From contig JAIRPU010000140.1 of assembly GCA_031256815.1 (NCBI GenBank), positions 1-13,460 of the forward strand: a stretch of DNA of 13,460 nucleotides. Direction: 5' to 3'. The position numbers and the translations under genes were made by a program. Shown piece by piece: positions 11,001-13,460 of the stretch. The notes beneath the pieces were generated by a model. It searched no databases, was not told where the DNA came from, and saw nothing but the letters and a program-made list of their open reading frames with translations. Origin of the DNA: Spirochaetaceae bacterium. Its GTDB lineage: Bacteria; Spirochaetota; Spirochaetia; Treponematales; Breznakiellaceae. Within the stretch, counting starts at the first letter, position 1, and the number at the start of each line of letters is the position of its first letter.

Positions 11001-13460
11001 TTAGAACACCTGGGTAATTACAATTTTTCCATTGCCGGCCTGGACGCCGATTCCACCGTATGCACCGTTTTCGAAGCCGCCTGCGGCGGTTTTGGCATAG
11101 CCTGAACCGCCGCCACCGCCGCCGCCGTGGAACATTGTGCCGCCACCGCCGCCGTTGCCATTGACGTAACCGGCTCCGCCGCCACCGCCACCGCCGCCGG
11201 CTATATAGTTGGTGCCAAAATAAGATTTAGTACCGGAAGCTCCATTCCCGCCGTTTATGTTACCGCCGCCTGGAACTAACTCTGTCCACTCACTCCTGTC
11301 TGCGGTAGCTCCATTAGTCGGCGCACCACGGGCTCCGCCGCCTGAGCCGCCCGCAGTACCGCCGTAAGGCTCGCCGGTATCACTAAAAGCGCTGTTGTAA
11401 GTTCCAAAACCGCCGCCGGCTCCACCGCCGCCGCCGGCTACGATGAGCGTTTCGCTGCCTTTACGCACAGACGAGAGGCCGCCGCCGGCTCCGCCGTTTG
11501 CGCCTTTGGCTTTGTTAAGGTCGGCTGCTTTTGCGCCGCCGGCACCGCCGCCGCCTTGAGCGCCTATCTTTAGGGTAAGCACATCTCCGGCGTTAAGCGC
11601 GATTCGCTGTCCGTTACTGTAGCCGCCTTTGCCGCCCGTGCCGTTTGCAGCAGCGTTGTTTCCCTGAGCGCCCCAAACATTAATATCGTAGTAGGCGCTT
11701 ACAGGTACAGTCCATGTTTCTTCGCCTGGGGTGGTTTTTGTTACGGTTGGTACGCGCCACCTAGCGTAAAGTGTAATATCGTATTTTGGCGTATATGAAC
11801 TGCCGCCCTCATAGTTTATGCCCGTGCCGTCCGGCTTTGTGTTCCAGCCGTCAAAGATTGTATTTGACTTTGGAGTTAAACCTGAGGATGAGGCAAGCGT
11901 TATGCTTGTGTTTACAGCCGCCGTTACAGTCGCCGGTTTTGTTCCTGAACCGCCGTTTAACTCATAAGCTATGGATACATTACCGGAGAGGAGCGGTCCA
12001 ACGGTGAACGCGGGAACGCAGCCTCGAATGTCATTAGCAGGTGGATTATCAATCCCACCGTTAGTCCAGACACCCTTAAAGCCCCCATAACCATTTGCTA
12101 CATGGCCTTGATCTGGGCTGCCCGTAAAATATTGAGCGCTTTTTTTCAGTTTGTTGAGATCGCCGTCGTAATATGCAAAGCGCCCCTGATTACCGGCATT
12201 TTCGAATACAGTGCTTGATCCATTATTTGTTCCCGTCAGTTCCCAGTCCGTAGGCAGATAGAGTTTGTCGGTTATAACGTCCGCTGCAGTCGCGCTGCCC
12301 TCTAACGCTCCGTTGGTACCGCCCCTGTTTGCTACTCTGCGGTCTACTTCCCACACCGCGCTTTCCGGCACTCCGGCATTCTTCAACGCCGACCAGTAGT
12401 TCCCTGAACCTGTTACGCCGGCTACAGGAACAAGATATTTGCGCATTTCGCTTCCCTTATAACCGTTCCTGTTGGTATCTGTCGCTTCCATGCGGGCATT
12501 TCCTGGAATGTCCTTAAAGTGGAACACAATGTGCGGCGTAGTTGTGCCGTTGTCATTCTTGCCATAGTAAGAATTTATGCCGACGACCATAAGACGCAGT
12601 TTGTCGTTCCCCGCGTTCGTGTTTGTAATTTTTAATGCGCCGCTGTTGCCGTTATATGCGCTAACCTCAAGCGACTTAAGATTAATATAATCGCCAAATT
12701 CGATGTCGCCCAGCCCATTCGCGGGGTTTACATTTGACGCATTCTGCGTTGTTAAATAAGCCTGAATAGCGTTAAATGTTTTTGTAACATCACTTGTGCT
12801 TATGCTGGAAATCGCGTAGCCCTCGTTCTTTATTCCGAACTTTATCATTAAATCCGGACTGTTTGCGCTCCACTTTGCATAGAAAGTCTTGTTGCCGGTT
12901 GTTCCCTTTGTTATCTGGGTAACTGCGCTTCCCGTAAAGGTCGAAGATTCATACCAGCCTGCGAATGTATAGCTGGTTCTCGTTGTTGAAGGCAGATTGA
13001 AGGTTTCCGTTTCGATAGTATAAATCCCGTTACCGGCCGATGAACCGCCGTTTACGTTGTAGGTAATGGTGTAAGAAACCGCGTCCCACTTTGCATAGAG
13101 CGTTATATCCGCAGTTTCCGTAAAGGCGTTCAGCTTCTTTGCCATAGAGCCGTCGTAGTATTGTACCCCGCCGCCGTTTACGGCAGTGTAATAGCCGTCG
13201 AAAGTGTAGCCTGCCTTTGCAGGCGCTGTTGCGGCAGGAAGCGCCGCCTTGTAGGGTATAACAGCGCTGTTAGTGCCGCCAGTCCCGCCCTGTTTGTCAA
13301 ACGTTATCGTATAGTTCGCCGAAGTCCACTGTGCATAAAGGGTAACCGTCCCGTTATTTGAGGGCGGGTCTATGTCCACAGTAGCTTTGTCGGCGTAATT
13401 AATACCGCCTGTGCCTGAACTTACCGTACTCCAGTTGCTAAAAATAAGACCGGCCTTTGT
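11001..13460 (-). CDS. Large modular surface protein: InlB B-repeats, DUF6273-like domain, glycine-rich C-terminal domain (5' end outside window)
   Basis: The frame is open to the right edge; the visible part is 819 residues, numbered here from that edge. Residues 1-197 are three InlB B-repeats (Listeria-Bacteroides repeats), each ending in LYAQW, LYAKW or FYAKW, with partial AGYTFDGYY/YTFAGWY cores. Residues ~201-490 resemble DUF6273 (HIVFHFKDIPG, SEMRKYL, TDKLYLPTDWELTG, YFTGSPDQG...FTVGPLL). Residues ~495-568 form a fourth B-repeat (ITLYARW). Residues ~569-819 are a glycine-rich domain with AGGGGGGGGAGY, GGGGGTMFHGGGGGGGSGY and a closing GKIVITQVF. Such proteins are normally secreted, but the signal peptide would lie outside the window. 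The GTG at 13379 is not the start: the first repeat begins before it (TKAGLIFSNW...). Cell-surface or adhesin-like roles are inferred. A 12-bp-stem terminator follows. Confidence 0.85.
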   Translation of the reverse strand, partial: TKAGLIFSNWSTVSSGTGGINYADKATVDIDPPSNNGTVTLYAQWTSANYTITFDKQGGTGGTNSAVIPYKAALPAATAPAKAGYTFDGYYTAVNGGGVQYYDGSMAKKLNAFTETADITLYAKWDAVSYTITYNVNGGSSAGNGIYTIETETFNLPSTTRTSYTFAGWYESSTFTGSAVTQITKGTTGNKTFYAKWSANSPDLMIKFGIKNEGYAISSISTSDVTKTFNAIQAYLTTQNASNVNPANGLGDIEFGDYINLKSLEVSAYNGNSGALKITNTNAGNDKLRLMVVGINSYYGKNDNGTTTPHIVFHFKDIPGNARMEATDTNRNGYKGSEMRKYLVPVAGVTGSGNYWSALKNAGVPESAVWEVDRRVANRGGTNGALEGSATAADVITDKLYLPTDWELTGTNNGSSTVFENAGNQGRFAYYDGDLNKLKKSAQYFTGSPDQGHVANGYGGFKGVWTNGGIDNPPANDIRGCVPAFTVGPLLSGNVSIAYELNGGSGTKPATVTAAVNTSITLASSSGLTPKSNTIFDGWNTKPDGTGINYEGGSSYTPKYDITLYARWRVPTVTKTTPGEETWTVPVSAYYDINVWGAQGNNAAANGTGGKGGYSNGQRIALNAGDVLTLKIGAQGGGGAGGAKAADLNKAKGANGGAGGGLSSVRKGSETLIVAGGGGGAGGGFGTYNSAFSDTGEPYGGTAGGSGGGARGAPTNGATADRSEWTELVPGGGNINGGNGASGTKSYFGTNYIAGGGGGGGGAGYVNGNGGGGGTMFHGGGGGGGSGYAKTAAGGFENGAYGGIGVQAGNGKIVITQVF

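Noticed and set aside
13377..13379. GTG at 13379 as start of the large surface protein
   Set aside because: The frame is open to the window edge and the first InlB B-repeat begins upstream of this codon, so the gene is truncated by the window.
11000..13460. Repetitive GC-rich pattern at the right end as a CRISPR or satellite array
   Set aside because: The periodicity is three bases and is explained by glycine codons in a continuous reading frame. There are no spaced identical repeats.

Overview
The window looks like a chromosomal stretch from a Treponema-like spirochaete. The call rests on several protein signatures: a RecA with a long Pro/Ala-rich tail, a phosphoglycerate kinase with a 'SHLGDP' motif and a following insertion, a DUF4954 protein directly behind pgk, a secreted CBM48-type protein, a Gx-transporter/NusG-domain-II pair, and a large InlB B-repeat (Listeria-Bacteroides repeat) surface protein. 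No rRNA, tRNA, CRISPR array, transposase or prophage gene was found. The genus is inferred from family resemblance and was not checked by a search.

Left half (1-6943). The window opens in the 3' end of a 2-aminoethylphosphonate-pyruvate aminotransferase gene (phnW). A ~255 bp gap holds a small imperfect tandem repeat and a possible promoter. Then come recA and, 6 bp later, an RsuA/RluB-type pseudouridine synthase. A secreted protein with a C-terminal glycogen-binding-like (CBM48) fold lies on the opposite strand; its 3' end overlaps the synthase gene by 9 bp. Divergent from it, pgk (strong AGGAGG site) and a 725-residue DUF4954 protein form a tight two-gene unit on the plus strand.

Centre (6928-10721, minus strand). 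Reading leftwards: fabF (with a clear sigma-70 promoter and an inverted repeat over its predicted start point), then a second clear sigma-70 promoter driving a three-gene unit: an Nfu/NifU C-terminal-domain protein, a small membrane-anchored NusG-domain-II protein, and a 581-residue three-part fusion. The fusion joins a Gx transporter domain, a second membrane domain that resembles EcfT/CbiQ, and a complete Sfp-type 4'-phosphopantetheinyl transferase. This fusion is the most unusual protein here. It sits next to a fatty-acid synthase gene whose carrier protein needs exactly that transferase activity.

Right end (10722-13460). A GC-rich, structured, apparently non-coding block of about 200 bp separates fabF from a perfect 12-bp-stem terminator. 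The terminator ends a large minus-strand gene that runs off the right edge. Its product is a modular, probably extracellular protein: InlB B-repeats, a DUF6273-like domain, another B-repeat, and a ~250-residue glycine-rich C-terminal domain resembling the glycine-rich domain of ALK/LTK receptors and some bacterial and phage surface proteins.

Most genes are housekeeping (recombination, glycolysis, rRNA modification, lipid synthesis, Fe-S handling). The noteworthy parts are the fusion protein, the fabF operator candidate, the GC-rich block and the surface protein.
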